Below are positions 33,916 to 43,087 of a stretch of 64,000 nucleotides of DNA, piece after piece. Source of the DNA: an uncultured Cohaesibacter sp. (GTDB lineage Bacteria > Pseudomonadota > Alphaproteobacteria > Rhizobiales > Cohaesibacteraceae); assembly GCF_963676485.1 (NCBI RefSeq), contig NZ_OY781114.1, positions 806,001 to 870,000 of the forward strand, given 5' to 3'. The notes below the pieces were generated by a model. It did not search any database. It was given only the letters and a program-made list of their open reading frames with translations, and was not told the DNA's origin. A program made the position numbers and the translations under genes. The first letter of the stretch is position 1. Each line of letters opens with the position of its first letter.

Positions 33916-34218
33916 ATGAGAAATCAAATTGTAAAATTGGCTTTCGTAGCACTGGTGCTATCATGGTCACTGCCAGCCAGTGCGGCTTCCTATTACGTTC
34001 GGTGGGACAAGATTGGGGGCGGTTGGACAACAGGTTGGGTTAAGCAAAGCTCCAGCGATCCCCATGCGGGACAGTGTGGAAATTTCGACACGCACAAAAT
34101 GAGTTGCCGCTGTGACAATTCTTGTGGCTGGTACTCACATGGGCAGAAAATCACGCATTATCCGAATGGTTGTAATGGCAACCGCTGGACCCTGGTTTGT
34201 AAGACCAAGCGTCAATGA
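33916..34218 (+). CDS. Small secreted cysteine-rich protein
   Basis: This 100-residue protein has a clear signal peptide (MRNQIVKLAFVALVLSW, cleavage after PASA near residue 23) and a mature part of about 77 residues with six cysteines (C54, C64, C66, C70, C86, C95), many Trp, Gly and His, and no membrane segment. Three disulfides would make a compact, stable exported domain. GGAGGAA lies 2-3 bases before the ATG with an overlapping GTG at 33907. I do not recognise the family. It sits alone in an AT-rich pocket, which hints at horizontal acquisition. Confidence 0.8.
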   Translation: MRNQIVKLAFVALVLSWSLPASAASYYVRWDKIGGGWTTGWVKQSSSDPHAGQCGNFDTHKMSCRCDNSCGWYSHGQKITHYPNGCNGNRWTLVCKTKRQ

Positions 34219-34353
34219 AGTCGCTATTCAGACCGCACCATTCTTGAGCGAATGATGCCCCAACATGGCGAACCTTTTGCCATGTTGCCCGTCCTGTCCC
34301 ACAAGAATCAAGCGTTGTTGCTCCCTGCCCTATTCGACTTAACGCAACAGCTT

Positions 34354-34998
34354 TCAGGTCTTTGAAAATTTTGTCGTTACGAGCCTTAGGGCGAGCGCCA
34401 GAAAAATCGTGCCCGCGACATAGTTGATAGCAAGCTGCGCGATCCGTCGTTTCTTGAGCCATTCCCCCAGATACCCGGCACCAAGCGCAATCAGGGAGAA
34501 AACAAACAGGGTGACAATATCAAAGACAATACCAAGCAGCAGCAACTGTAGGGTCATTGACCCGCGCAATGGATCTGCGAATTGCGGCAGGAAGGCCAAA
34601 AAGAAGATCGCAACCTTGGGATTGGTTACATTCATGATGATGCCGCGCATATAAAGGCGGTGCCATTTGAGTCTGGAAGCTTTGGCCTCCCCTTCTTCCA
34701 AGTCACTCGCTTTGGCCTTGAAAGCCTGCCAGGCCAAATAGGTAAGATAGCTTGCCCCTGCAATCTTGAGCAGAGTAAAGGCAATTTCCGAGGTTCGAAA
34801 AATAACCGAAACACCCACGGCAACCAGCATGGTGTGAATGAGAATACCGGTGCACAGCCCTAATGTGACGATGAGGCCCGTTTTGCGCCCCGTCAGAGCC
34901 GACTGGGTAAGGATGAAAATATTATCCGGACCGGGAGCCAGACCGAGCACGACAGACGTCACGACAAACAAGCTCATGGTATCCAGCGAAAACAGCAT
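34354..34998 (-). CDS. LysE/RhtB-family amino-acid exporter
   Basis: This 214-residue inner-membrane protein has about six hydrophobic helices and the LysE/RhtB hallmark GLAPGPDNIFILTQSALTGR near the N-terminus. Members export amino acids or homoserine lactones; the cargo cannot be told here. AAGGAG lies 6 bases before the ATG. It is 9 bases from the upstream DedA gene, so the three genes 36062-34354 likely form one transcript. Confidence 0.9.
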   Translation of the reverse strand: MLFSLDTMSLFVVTSVVLGLAPGPDNIFILTQSALTGRKTGLIVTLGLCTGILIHTMLVAVGVSVIFRTSEIAFTLLKIAGASYLTYLAWQAFKAKASDLEEGEAKASRLKWHRLYMRGIIMNVTNPKVAIFFLAFLPQFADPLRGSMTLQLLLLGIVFDIVTLFVFSLIALGAGYLGEWLKKRRIAQLAINYVAGTIFLALALRLVTTKFSKT

Positions 34999-35007
34999 GT
35001 CAGCTCC

Positions 35008-35673
35008 TTAGAGTTCCTGCCCTTTTTCACCCGGCTCATGAGGCGACAGGCCTTCTGGTGTATGTTCGACCAAACCCCGTTCGCGATAGCGTCGCCAACT
35101 GGCCCATAGCCACCATCCAGCGCCCCCTGCAACGGCAAATGCCGCAATGAAGCCCATGCCATCATTGGCAAGCTGGGCAAGCTCTGCCAACCGGTCGGCA
35201 AAGTAATACCCAACCAGCCCATAGGCTGCAACCCAACAGGCCGCGCCGACCAGAGACGCTGCGGAGAAATACACCCATTTCATTCGCGCCGCGCCGCATA
35301 GATAGCTGACCCAAGGACCAACCGGACTGACAATCGTGTGCGAGAGGAGAACGGCAAAGACACCACGCCTTTCGAGCAACCTCTCAGCTCGCCCAATCAT
35401 GGCAGAGGCCCTATTGGATTTCCGAAACCGGCTCAACAGGGGCGGTCCGGCAGCATAGGCAATCCGGTAGGCGGTTTGATCGCCTGCGATATAGCCCGCA
35501 TAGGCAACGCTCATGGCCAGATAGAGATCAATATCTCCCGAAGACGCAAAGGAGCCAGCGGCAATCATGAGCATGGAGCCCGGCAGGGGTATCGCCAAGG
35601 AACAGAGCAGCAATGTGAGAAAGATGACCCAGAGACCATAAGTCGGGATGAGCGCAAGGATCGTTTCGGTCAT
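35008..35673 (-). CDS. DedA-family membrane protein
   Basis: This 221-residue protein belongs to the DedA/SNARE-associated family of lipid-scramblase-like membrane proteins, important for undecaprenyl-phosphate or phospholipid recycling. The family segment IPLPGSMLMIAAGSFASSG and the re-entrant-loop region with FRKSNRASAMIGRAERLLER and HTIVSPVGPWVSYLCGAARM are visible, with several helices. The start overlaps the stop of the upstream gene (ATGA). The C-terminal 30 residues are polar. Confidence 0.88.
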   Translation of the reverse strand: MTETILALIPTYGLWVIFLTLLLCSLAIPLPGSMLMIAAGSFASSGDIDLYLAMSVAYAGYIAGDQTAYRIAYAAGPPLLSRFRKSNRASAMIGRAERLLERRGVFAVLLSHTIVSPVGPWVSYLCGAARMKWVYFSAASLVGAACWVAAYGLVGYYFADRLAELAQLANDGMGFIAAFAVAGGAGWWLWASWRRYRERGLVEHTPEGLSPHEPGEKGQEL

Positions 35674-36062
35674 TGGCCCTGCCCGCCCTTTTGCGCCAGA
35701 GGTCTTTTCGGCCCTGTCTCCTGCGCCATGAATTCGAGCTTGGCCTTGCGAACCCTGCGCTCCAGCTCGGCAAGGGAAATCCCCATACGGTCGGCGATCT
35801 CCCCGACCTTTACACGTCGCCCTTCGGTATTTTCCAAATCCATGACATCAAAGATGACATCACGCGGCAGCTTGTAGCTCATGCCCACATAGCGCGGGGT
35901 CATCCATGGTTCGAGTGCCTGATTGCGATGGGCAGGATCATGAAAATAGATAAAGCGATCCACAAAACGGATGCCGAAGAAGACAAGCAAGACCACCGCC
36001 ACAGCAAATATCGACAAGGCAATGGGCTGTTCTTTCCAGAAATATCGCAAAGCCTTGCGCAT
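35670..36062 (-). CDS. Single-pass membrane protein with HTH-like tail
   Basis: This 130-residue protein has one membrane helix (about residues 15-35, LSIFAVAVVLLVFFGIRFVD), a short middle part with the motif WMTPRYVGMSYKLPRDVIFD, and a C-terminal VKVGEIADRMGISLAELERR stretch that looks like a helix-turn-helix. I know similar proteins only as hypothetical Hyphomicrobiales proteins. It overlaps the DedA gene by 4 bases, so it is probably functionally linked to it. Function is unknown. Confidence 0.8.
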   Translation of the reverse strand: MRKALRYFWKEQPIALSIFAVAVVLLVFFGIRFVDRFIYFHDPAHRNQALEPWMTPRYVGMSYKLPRDVIFDVMDLENTEGRRVKVGEIADRMGISLAELERRVRKAKLEFMAQETGPKRPLAQKGGQGQ

Positions 36063-36129
36063 TCACCCGCCTCTCTTCTATCTGTCTATTCGCCAGAGCT
36101 CGAACCGCCAACGCTCTCTTATGCGCCTG

Positions 36130-36336
36130 TCACCGGCTTACAGTCTTTGCCTGCTCTTGTGGTCCGGCATGGATCTTGGCCTGCTCTTCGGGCTCCAGAT
36201 CGGAATCATCCAGAATGCGATAGGCCGCCCCTTGCAGATCTTCATATTGGTTGCTTTTCAAGGACCAGAGGAAAGCAACCAGCCCAAGCGCACCAAGGCC
36301 CAGAGCGATGGGAATAAGAAAGAACAAAACGTTCAT
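36130..36336 (-). CDS. ccoS: cbb3 oxidase assembly protein CcoS
   Basis: This 68-residue protein has one N-terminal membrane helix (NVLFFLIPIALGLGALGLVAFLW) followed by the CcoS signature SLKSNQYEDLQGAAYRILDD. CcoS is needed to insert haem and copper into the CcoN subunit. It is the last gene of the ccoGHIS set, 117 bases after ccoI. The C-terminal tail is polar and Gln-rich. Confidence 0.93.
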   Translation of the reverse strand: MNVLFFLIPIALGLGALGLVAFLWSLKSNQYEDLQGAAYRILDDSDLEPEEQAKIHAGPQEQAKTVSR

Positions 36337-36453
36337 GCTGCGCCAGCTCCTGTCTTAAGACTGCCCGTCCTTTGGTGGTCTGCGATAGGGTATTGGTAGC
36401 AAAGGGGCAGGTTCAATGAAACGAGAATTTTGTAACGAATGTTATCCCTCCCT

Positions 36454-38709
36454 TTACGAGGGAGGTCCGTCTGCGAGATTTTCCTCGAAGCCACCATTGT
36501 CAGTGAACCATGGGTCGCTTTTGGCACGGGCGCGCAGGGCGTTGATGGTGACCACCAAAGACGAGCCAGACATGGCAAGAGCTGCGATGAGCGGCGTGAC
36601 AAAGCCGGCAATGGCAAAAGGAACAGCCACAATATTGTAAAGGGTTGCCAGAAACAGATTCTGCTCCATGATGCGGCGGGCACGCTTGCCAATATCCAGA
36701 ACATGAAGCACGGGCGCAAGCTTTTCGCCAAGAAACAGGGCATCTGCGGCGGCCTGACTAACATGGGCAGCGGTTACCGGCGAAAGGGACACATGAGCAC
36801 TGGCAAGGGCTGGTGCGTCGTTGAGACCGTCCCCCACCATCAGCACCCGGTTGCCCTTGGCCTTTTCCGCTTCGATCAGGGCAATCTTGTCCGTGGGAGA
36901 AATCCCAGCATGATACCGGTCGATGCCCAACTCTTTGGCGACGGTCTCGACCGCGCGAGGCTGATCGCCAGAAAGGATCATCAGTGCCAGTCCACGTGCC
37001 TTGAGGCTTTCTATAACCTCTTTTGCATCCGAGCGCAGCTGTTGTTCAAGAGCAAAGACAACAGGCCTGGCCTCCCCACGCCGGAAGGCGATGAGCGAGG
37101 CCGAGGGATGGGCCAGCTGAACGATCCCGGCCTCATTATGCGCATCACAAAAAGCGATAGAGCCCAGCCGCAACCGTTCACCGGCATGAAACACTTCCAA
37201 CCCTTTGCCCTTCTGCTCTGCGGCTTCTTCAAGGGGCTCGATACGCCGATCCATGGCAGCCAGAGCCGCAGAAAGCGGATGGCTTGATGCCTTGGCAAGG
37301 GCTATGGCAAGCCTGAGGCTTTCCTCGTCACACGCATCGGGATTAACCAGTCCGGCGGAGGGGCGCGTCAGGGTGCCGGTCTTGTCGAACACCACGGTGT
37401 CTACCTTGGCAAAGCGCTCCAGCGCGTCGGAGCGATTGAGCAGAACCTGATTGCGGAACAGCGACCCGGAAGCGACCACCTGCACAGCAGGGATCGCCAG
37501 CCCCAAAGCGCAAGGGCATGTGATAATCAACACCGAGATGGCAATCACCAGAGAAGGCTGCCAACCGATACCATAGAGCCACCAGCCCGCAAATGTCACG
37601 GCAGAAGCGGTATGAACGATGGGCGCATACCATTCGGCCGCTCTGTCGGCCAGTTGGCGATAGCGGGATTTGGCCTCCATGGCCTCATCAATCAGGCGGT
37701 TGACTTCGTCGAGCAGCGTCCCTTTGGCTGCTGCTGTGACCGAAATGGTCAGGGCATTCTCGCCATTGAGGGTGCCAGCATAGACAGGGTCTCCATCGGT
37801 CACTTTGACCAGCACCGTTTCGCCCGTCACCAGACTTTGATCGATATCGGAGCTGCCGGACAGCACCGTACCGTCCACCGACACCCGTTCGCCAGGACGC
37901 ACCAATACCCTGTCGCCGGGCTCGACCTTGGAAAGGGGTACTTCGCGCAAAGACCCATCAATAAACAGCTTCATCGCTGTTTCGGCTTTGAGTGCGGTCA
38001 GGTTTTCAGCAAAAGAGCGCGTCTTCAGCCGCATCATCTGATCAAGCCAGCGTCCAACCAGAAGAAAGAAGAGCAGCATCAGGGCGCTCTCGAAATAGGC
38101 TTCGGCCTGATGCTGCACGGTTTGCAGCACAGACAGGAACAATGCCAGAATGACCCCGATGGAGATGGGCACATCCATATTGAGATGCCCTTTGCGCAAA
38201 ACGCGCCATGCGGAGCTGAAAAAAGGCTGCCCCGCATAGGCTGCAGCCGGCAGCGTAATCACCGCCGAGAGCCAGTGGAAGAAGTCGCGGGTTTCCGGCG
38301 TGATATCTGAGACATTGCCCGACCAGACAGAGATGGAGAGCAGCATCACATTCATGGAGGCAAAGCCTGCCACTGCCAAGGCGCGCAACAAGCGCTGACT
38401 TTCTTTTTTCTCTTCGGTCTTGACGCGACCGGGATCAAAGGGGTGAGCACCATAGCCCAGATCGGCAAGGCGCTTGAGCAGCTGCTCCGGATCGGTCTCT
38501 TCAGGTTTCCATGTCACAGCGAGCCGGTGAGAGGAGAGATTGACGCGGGCATTGCAAACGCCATCGAGATCCATCAGGCCTTTTTCAATGCGCGTCATGC
38601 AGGCAGGACAATAGATGCCCTCCACTGCCAGTGCCAGCTTTTCACTGCCATCTGGCAGGCTTTCGGAAAAGGCAGACCAATCCCGCTCAATTGGTTGATG
38701 TGCGGTCAT
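36454..38709 (-). CDS. ccoI: Copper-exporting P1B-type ATPase for cbb3 assembly
   Basis: This 751-residue ATPase delivers copper to the periplasmic side for the CuB site of CcoN. An N-terminal HMA domain carries C34-PA-C37 (GIYCPACMTRIEKG); the membrane CPC motif reads ITCPCALGLAIP, and the ATPase motifs are TGET, FDKTGTLT, HP (SSHPLSAAL) and GDGLNDAPALA. The last residues diverge after VTINALRARAKSDPWF. The ATG at 38709 is the first usable start; a TTG precedes it by one codon. It lies between ccoH and ccoS. Confidence 0.95.
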   Translation of the reverse strand: MTAHQPIERDWSAFSESLPDGSEKLALAVEGIYCPACMTRIEKGLMDLDGVCNARVNLSSHRLAVTWKPEETDPEQLLKRLADLGYGAHPFDPGRVKTEEKKESQRLLRALAVAGFASMNVMLLSISVWSGNVSDITPETRDFFHWLSAVITLPAAAYAGQPFFSSAWRVLRKGHLNMDVPISIGVILALFLSVLQTVQHQAEAYFESALMLLFFLLVGRWLDQMMRLKTRSFAENLTALKAETAMKLFIDGSLREVPLSKVEPGDRVLVRPGERVSVDGTVLSGSSDIDQSLVTGETVLVKVTDGDPVYAGTLNGENALTISVTAAAKGTLLDEVNRLIDEAMEAKSRYRQLADRAAEWYAPIVHTASAVTFAGWWLYGIGWQPSLVIAISVLIITCPCALGLAIPAVQVVASGSLFRNQVLLNRSDALERFAKVDTVVFDKTGTLTRPSAGLVNPDACDEESLRLAIALAKASSHPLSAALAAMDRRIEPLEEAAEQKGKGLEVFHAGERLRLGSIAFCDAHNEAGIVQLAHPSASLIAFRRGEARPVVFALEQQLRSDAKEVIESLKARGLALMILSGDQPRAVETVAKELGIDRYHAGISPTDKIALIEAEKAKGNRVLMVGDGLNDAPALASAHVSLSPVTAAHVSQAAADALFLGEKLAPVLHVLDIGKRARRIMEQNLFLATLYNIVAVPFAIAGFVTPLIAALAMSGSSLVVTINALRARAKSDPWFTDNGGFEENLADGPPS

Positions 38710-38740
38710 CAAGAAGCCCTACTGCCAACTATCGGAAACA

Positions 38741-39241
38741 TCACTTCAAAGCGACGATTTCATGGGTCTGGAACAGTTTCTGCCCCTGCTGGGACGCATC
38801 AAACTCGACGCGCCAGCGGCCCGGCTCCAGCGTTCCGACCTCGCCCTGATAGATACCTGTCCCGGAAGGGGAAAGCGTCACCACATGATCGAACTCTTCG
38901 GTAACCTGACGCCCGACTGTGGCGTTGATGGTCAAGTCGGTCAGAGGTTGCCCATCCTTGTCTTTGGCTTCAACCACGAGAATGACAGACTGCTGGCTGC
39001 GCTTGAGCGCCAACTGCATATGCCAGTCGCGCTGTTTTTGCGCTGCGGCTTCGGCCAACGTCTTGTTATAATTCTGGCTTGCCTGATAAGGGCTCTCTTC
39101 CACCACACCGGGCCATGTCGAACGGGCATAATAAACGAAAAATCCGTTGGCGATGAACATGACGCCAAAGAAGCCAAACAACCACAAGAGCATGTGTTTG
39201 CCGGTAAACTTCTTCTCTGCCTTATCGGTCGTAACTGCCAT
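38741..39241 (-). CDS. ccoH: cbb3 oxidase accessory protein CcoH/FixH
   Basis: This 166-residue protein has one N-terminal membrane helix (MLLWLFGFFGVMFIANGFFV) and a periplasmic FixH domain, with the family's GFFVYYARSTWPGVVEESPY segment directly after the helix. CcoH stays with the oxidase and is needed for its assembly. AGGA precedes the ATG. It is in the order ccoG-ccoH-ccoI-ccoS. Confidence 0.93.
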   Translation of the reverse strand: MAVTTDKAEKKFTGKHMLLWLFGFFGVMFIANGFFVYYARSTWPGVVEESPYQASQNYNKTLAEAAAQKQRDWHMQLALKRSQQSVILVVEAKDKDGQPLTDLTINATVGRQVTEEFDHVVTLSPSGTGIYQGEVGTLEPGRWRVEFDASQQGQKLFQTHEIVALK

Positions 39242-39368
39242 TTATCCTGCCTTCTGATCCCTCTGGCTTCGGGTTTATCCTTAGCCATTATGCGCAAAAC
39301 TTACCAGAAATAAAGAGAGGCTTTAGAGCGAGATCCAAAGCCTCTCGAAGTGCTACTTGTCAACGTCC

Positions 39369-40832
39369 CTAAGGCGCTTTGAAATAATCGGTCACCAGCT
39401 GCGCTTCGCCCGTTTGGGTGTCGCGCAGGTTAAAGCCGATCTTCTGGGACTTGTCGAGCTTTGCCCGTGGCGGCGAGAAAACCTGAACGCGCAGTTCCTT
39501 GGTGATGTCCTGATCAATCGGAATGACCATGGAGCGCGGATCATCGCTTTCAATGCCCACCGCTTTCATCGAGAACCCTTCCGGCACGCCAACCAACGAC
39601 ATTTCGAAATCCCGATGTGTCGACGCCTTGTTGATCAGGCGAATGGTGTAGCCATTCCGGATTGATCCGTCAGACAGGGTGACGAACAGAGGATTGCGAT
39701 CATGCAATACATTGAGGTCCACCAGCTGCCGGTTGGCCAGCGTATAAAGCATCAGACCACTGACCAATGAGATCATGGCGATATAAATAATCGTACGCGG
39801 ACGGATGAACCGGTAAACGCTATCCTTGCCTTCCAGATGGCGCTGAATGTTGATGTCTGTATCATAATCGACCAGACCGCGCGGCTTGCCGATCTTTTCC
39901 ATCACATTGTCGCAAGCGTCGATGCAGAGGCCGCATTGGATACAGGCAAGCTGTGCGCCATCGCGGATATCGATGCCGGTGGGGCAAACCGCCACGCACT
40001 GGCCACAATCGACGCAATCCCCCGCAGGCAACCCCTCTTCGGCGCGGGCCTGCATTTTCTTCAGCGACCCGCGTGGCTCGCCCCGATCCTTGCGGTAGGT
40101 GACATTGAGCGCCCATTCATCGGTGAGTGCGGCCTGAATGCGTGGCCACGGGCACATGTAAACGCAAACTTGCTCGCGCATGTGACCGGCCATGATGTAA
40201 GTCGTGGCTGTAAGAATGCCGATCCAGACATAGGCCACCATCGGCGCCTGTCCGAAGGCGAGCTCTTTAACAAGGGTCGGCGCATCGGCAAAATAGAGCA
40301 CCCAAGCACCCCCGGTCCACCAGGCGATGAAGAGCCAGATGATGTGCTTTGAGATCAGTTTGCCAACCCGCTGCAATGTCATGGGCTGCTTGTCTGCCTT
40401 CATGCGTTCGCGGCGATCGCCTTCAATCCAGCGCTCAACCAGCATGAAAAGGTCAGTCCATACCGTCTGGAAGCACATATAGCCACACCAGACACGCCCT
40501 GCCAAAGCGTTCATCAGGAACAGTGTGAGCGCAGCGAGGATCAACAGCCCAGTGAGGTAATAGACCTCCTGCGGCCAGATCTCGACGAAGAAGAAATAGA
40601 AGCGACGGGCCGGAAAATCGATCAAGACCGCCTGATCAGGCGCATTGGGGCCGCGATCCCACCGGACGAAGGGCAGAAAATAGTAGATACCGAGGGCAAA
40701 GATCATAAATGCCCATTTGAAATTCCTGAACCGGCCCTTGACGCTTTGCGGGTAGACCTTCTTGGCCTGGGCATAAAGCTGCAAATCGCCGGAGTTGTTG
40801 GCCGAGCTGGTCTTCGGGGCATCAACCGTCAT
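39369..40832 (-). CDS. ccoG: cbb3 oxidase accessory ferredoxin-like protein CcoG/FixG
   Basis: This 487-residue inner-membrane protein carries two ferredoxin cluster motifs, CVDCGQCVAVCPTGIDIR and CIQCGLCIDACD, and about five membrane helices including an LTGLLILAALTLFLMNALAG segment; a C-terminal Ig-like domain starts near residue 370. CcoG reduces Cu(II) to Cu(I) for transfer to CcoI. It leads the ccoGHIS group, 442 bases after ccoP. No FNR box was found directly before it. Confidence 0.95.
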   Translation of the reverse strand: MTVDAPKTSSANNSGDLQLYAQAKKVYPQSVKGRFRNFKWAFMIFALGIYYFLPFVRWDRGPNAPDQAVLIDFPARRFYFFFVEIWPQEVYYLTGLLILAALTLFLMNALAGRVWCGYMCFQTVWTDLFMLVERWIEGDRRERMKADKQPMTLQRVGKLISKHIIWLFIAWWTGGAWVLYFADAPTLVKELAFGQAPMVAYVWIGILTATTYIMAGHMREQVCVYMCPWPRIQAALTDEWALNVTYRKDRGEPRGSLKKMQARAEEGLPAGDCVDCGQCVAVCPTGIDIRDGAQLACIQCGLCIDACDNVMEKIGKPRGLVDYDTDINIQRHLEGKDSVYRFIRPRTIIYIAMISLVSGLMLYTLANRQLVDLNVLHDRNPLFVTLSDGSIRNGYTIRLINKASTHRDFEMSLVGVPEGFSMKAVGIESDDPRSMVIPIDQDITKELRVQVFSPPRAKLDKSQKIGFNLRDTQTGEAQLVTDYFKAP

Positions 40833-41274
40833 CTATCGTCTCCTCGAAATGGTCTCTGAGATAATCCAGCTTCGAAACGGCTCAGCAAAGCCGACATTCT
40901 CCAGATCATCCCGATTGCCCGCAAGTGGAAGCGCTTGAAGGCAAACTGGTCCTGAGCATACGTGTAACAAGAGTCTCAGGAAAAACTCTCCAATTCTTTA
41001 CTGTCATCCGATATGGCAAAGGAATACTGCAGATATCCTCACAGGTCTAAAGAGGTCAGCAGTAATTCGCATTTCATCTACCAGTATTTGATCAAAAAAA
41101 ACGCCAGTCATTCCTGTTTACAGAAGAGCGGCATCGATTTTAAGGATATATACTGAGGCATATTGACGCGCATATCATCGTGTCACATCGAAACAGATCC
41201 GGGGTACGCACCCCGACGAATGAAAAGCCGGAGAAAGACGCATATGTCACTCCCCGGCCTGTTCTTATCGGTGT
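40833..41274. other. Intergenic region between ccoP and ccoG
   Basis: This 442-base stretch contains the ccoP terminator (41222-41258) and another small palindrome, CGGGGT-ACGC-ACCCCG, at 41200-41215. I searched by eye for TTGAT-N4-ATCAA and found no good match, so the promoter of ccoGHIS remains unidentified. Confidence 0.5.
41222..41258 (-). terminator. Terminator of ccoNOQP
   Basis: On the minus strand GCCGGGGAG pairs with TTCTCCGGC (two G-T pairs) around a 14-base loop and is followed by TTTTCATT. It lies 16 bases after the ccoP stop. Confidence 0.6.
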
Positions 41275-42150
41275 TTACTGGCCGCCACCGCGGGTATGCA
41301 CATAAACTGCAAGCGATTTGATCGTTACCGGATCAAGACGCCCTTCCCAGGATGGCATCACGCCCTGGCGACCATTGGTAATGGTTTCGATGATCGTGTC
41401 ACGATCTCCGCCATAGAGCCAGATGGCATCCGTCAGATTAGGCGCGCCAAGCTCCTGGTTGCCCTTGGCGTCTTCACCATGGCAAGAGGTGCAGTTGTCG
41501 GCAAACAAAGCCGCCCCAGCTTTCAGATCAGCGCCTTTCGATGGCTCCTGCCCGGAAATGGACAGGACATAATCTGCCAGCGTTTCGATCTGTTCGGGTT
41601 CCAGAATCTCGTCACGGCCGAAAGCGGTCATGTTATTGAGTCTGGTATCCTCGTGGGTTGACCGGATACCATAGCGCAAGGTCGTATAGATATCCTCGAT
41701 GGTGCCGCCCCAGAGCCAGTCGTCGTCGAGCAGGTTGGGGTAACCTTTGCCGCCAGCGGCGCCGGATCCGTGGCAAGCCGCGCAGTTGTCACCAAAGGCC
41801 GCAGCCCCTTGTGCAACAGCAAACTGCCGCAGATCATCATTGCCGAGAATTTCCTCGACGGATGCGGTCTGCAGGCCTGCGCCCTGCTCCATACGTTTGG
41901 CAATCAGGCTTTGATAGGCCTTGATACCATCTTCACGGTTGGTCTGGCCAAGATAGCCCTTGGTGTAGCCAGATATCATAGGCCAGGCCGGATACAACAC
42001 CCAGTAACCGATTGCCCAGACAATGCAGGCATACCAGGTCCACAGCCACCAGCGCGGCAGCGGGTTGTTGAGTTCCTTCAGGCCATCCCATTCATGACCG
42101 GTGGTCTCTACGCCGGAAATGTGGTCGATTTCTTTTTTGTGGTCACTCAT
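41275..42150 (-). CDS. ccoP: cbb3 oxidase subunit III, dihaem cytochrome c
   Basis: This 291-residue membrane-anchored cytochrome has an N-terminal helix (WWLWTWYACIVWAIGYWVLY) and two class I cytochrome c domains with haem motifs CAACH and CTSCH. It passes electrons to CcoO. The start overlaps nearly the ccoQ stop, 2 bases apart. The N-terminal segment SGVETTGHEWDGLKELNNPL is the CcoP hallmark. Confidence 0.97.
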   Translation of the reverse strand: MSDHKKEIDHISGVETTGHEWDGLKELNNPLPRWWLWTWYACIVWAIGYWVLYPAWPMISGYTKGYLGQTNREDGIKAYQSLIAKRMEQGAGLQTASVEEILGNDDLRQFAVAQGAAAFGDNCAACHGSGAAGGKGYPNLLDDDWLWGGTIEDIYTTLRYGIRSTHEDTRLNNMTAFGRDEILEPEQIETLADYVLSISGQEPSKGADLKAGAALFADNCTSCHGEDAKGNQELGAPNLTDAIWLYGGDRDTIIETITNGRQGVMPSWEGRLDPVTIKSLAVYVHTRGGGQ

Positions 42151-42152
42151 TC

Positions 42153-42305
42153 TCAGTCCTCCCGCAGTGGCATCTGGGCCGCATCATCGAACCGCTTCTT
42201 GTTGGAGGGCCAGAAGGTATAAACCAGCACACCAGCAAAAATCAGCACAAAATAGAGCAAGCCCCAGGTCTGCGCGAAGTTAGCCAAAGTTTCATAGGTC
42301 GACAT
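42153..42305 (-). CDS. ccoQ: cbb3 oxidase subunit IV, CcoQ
   Basis: This 50-residue protein translates as one membrane helix (about residues 15-33, GLLYFVLIFAGVLVYTFWP) with flanking MSTYETLANFAQT and the tail SNKKRFDDAAQMPLRED. The FWPSNKKRFDDAA end is characteristic of CcoQ. The gene lies between ccoO and ccoP in the standard order; AGGGAGCAGGCTC precedes the ATG. CcoQ stabilises the CcoP-CcoN/O interaction. Confidence 0.93.
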   Translation of the reverse strand: MSTYETLANFAQTWGLLYFVLIFAGVLVYTFWPSNKKRFDDAAQMPLRED

Positions 42306-42316
42306 GAGCCTGCTCC

Positions 42317-43075
42317 CTAGCGAAGGTCCGCCTTGTCATCATAGATCGAGAAATCGACCAAGGTGCCAAGCATTTGCAGATAGGCAACAAGCGCGTCCAT
42401 TTCCGTTACACGGTCCGGATTGCCATCAAAATCCCGAATGGTCGGCTCTCTATCCTCGTCCCCCACAGTCTGGGTGTAACGATCAAGAAAGTCGTCGACA
42501 TTGTCGTCGTCAGGATTTGCCTGAGCCATCATATCGGCCTTGGCATTGGCAATCTGTTCGTCGGTGTAAGGCACACCCACCATCCGGTTGACCTTGAGGT
42601 CAGCAGAGATGTCAGGCACCTTGAGGTCCGTTTTGGCCAGGAATGGATAGCCGGGCATAACGGACTCCGGAACAACCGAACGCGGATCCGTCAAGTGATT
42701 GACGTGCCACAGATCGGAATATTTGTTGCCCACGCGCGCGAGATCAGGACCAGTACGCTTTGAGCCCCACTGGAATGGGTGGTCGTACATGGACTCGGCT
42801 GCGAGAGAATAATGGCCGTAACGTTCGATTTCATCACGCATCGGGCGGATCATCTGTGAGTGACACAGATAGCAGCCTTCACGAATATAGATGTTGCGGC
42901 CAGCGAGTTCGAGCGGGGTATAAGGGCGCATGCCCTCAACCTTCTCGATGGTGCTCTTGAGATAGAAGAGCGGGATGATCTCGACCATACCACCGATGGC
43001 AACCACAATCAGGATGCCAACGAGCAGAAGCATGGAGTGGCGCTCGAGAATGCCGTGTTTATTCATCAAAGACAT
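42317..43075 (-). CDS. ccoO: cbb3 oxidase subunit II, monohaem cytochrome c
   Basis: This 252-residue membrane-anchored cytochrome has one N-terminal helix ([20 protein letters not shown]) and one haem c site, C68-YL-C71-H72 ([18 protein letters not shown]). Met ligand candidates follow in VMPGYPFL. I chose the ATG at 43075, with AAGGAG at 8 bases, over a GTG three codons earlier. It follows ccoN by 12 bases. Confidence 0.97.
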   Translation of the reverse strand: MSLMNKHGILERHSMLLLVGILIVVAIGGMVEIIPLFYLKSTIEKVEGMRPYTPLELAGRNIYIREGCYLCHSQMIRPMRDEIERYGHYSLAAESMYDHPFQWGSKRTGPDLARVGNKYSDLWHVNHLTDPRSVVPESVMPGYPFLAKTDLKVPDISADLKVNRMVGVPYTDEQIANAKADMMAQANPDDDNVDDFLDRYTQTVGDEDREPTIRDFDGNPDRVTEMDALVAYLQMLGTLVDFSIYDDKADLR

Positions 43076-43087
43076 GCGAACCACTCC

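Noticed and set aside
41200..41215. CGGGGT-ACGC-ACCCCG palindrome
   Set aside because: Short, without a T-run; the better terminator of ccoNOQP lies at 41222-41258.
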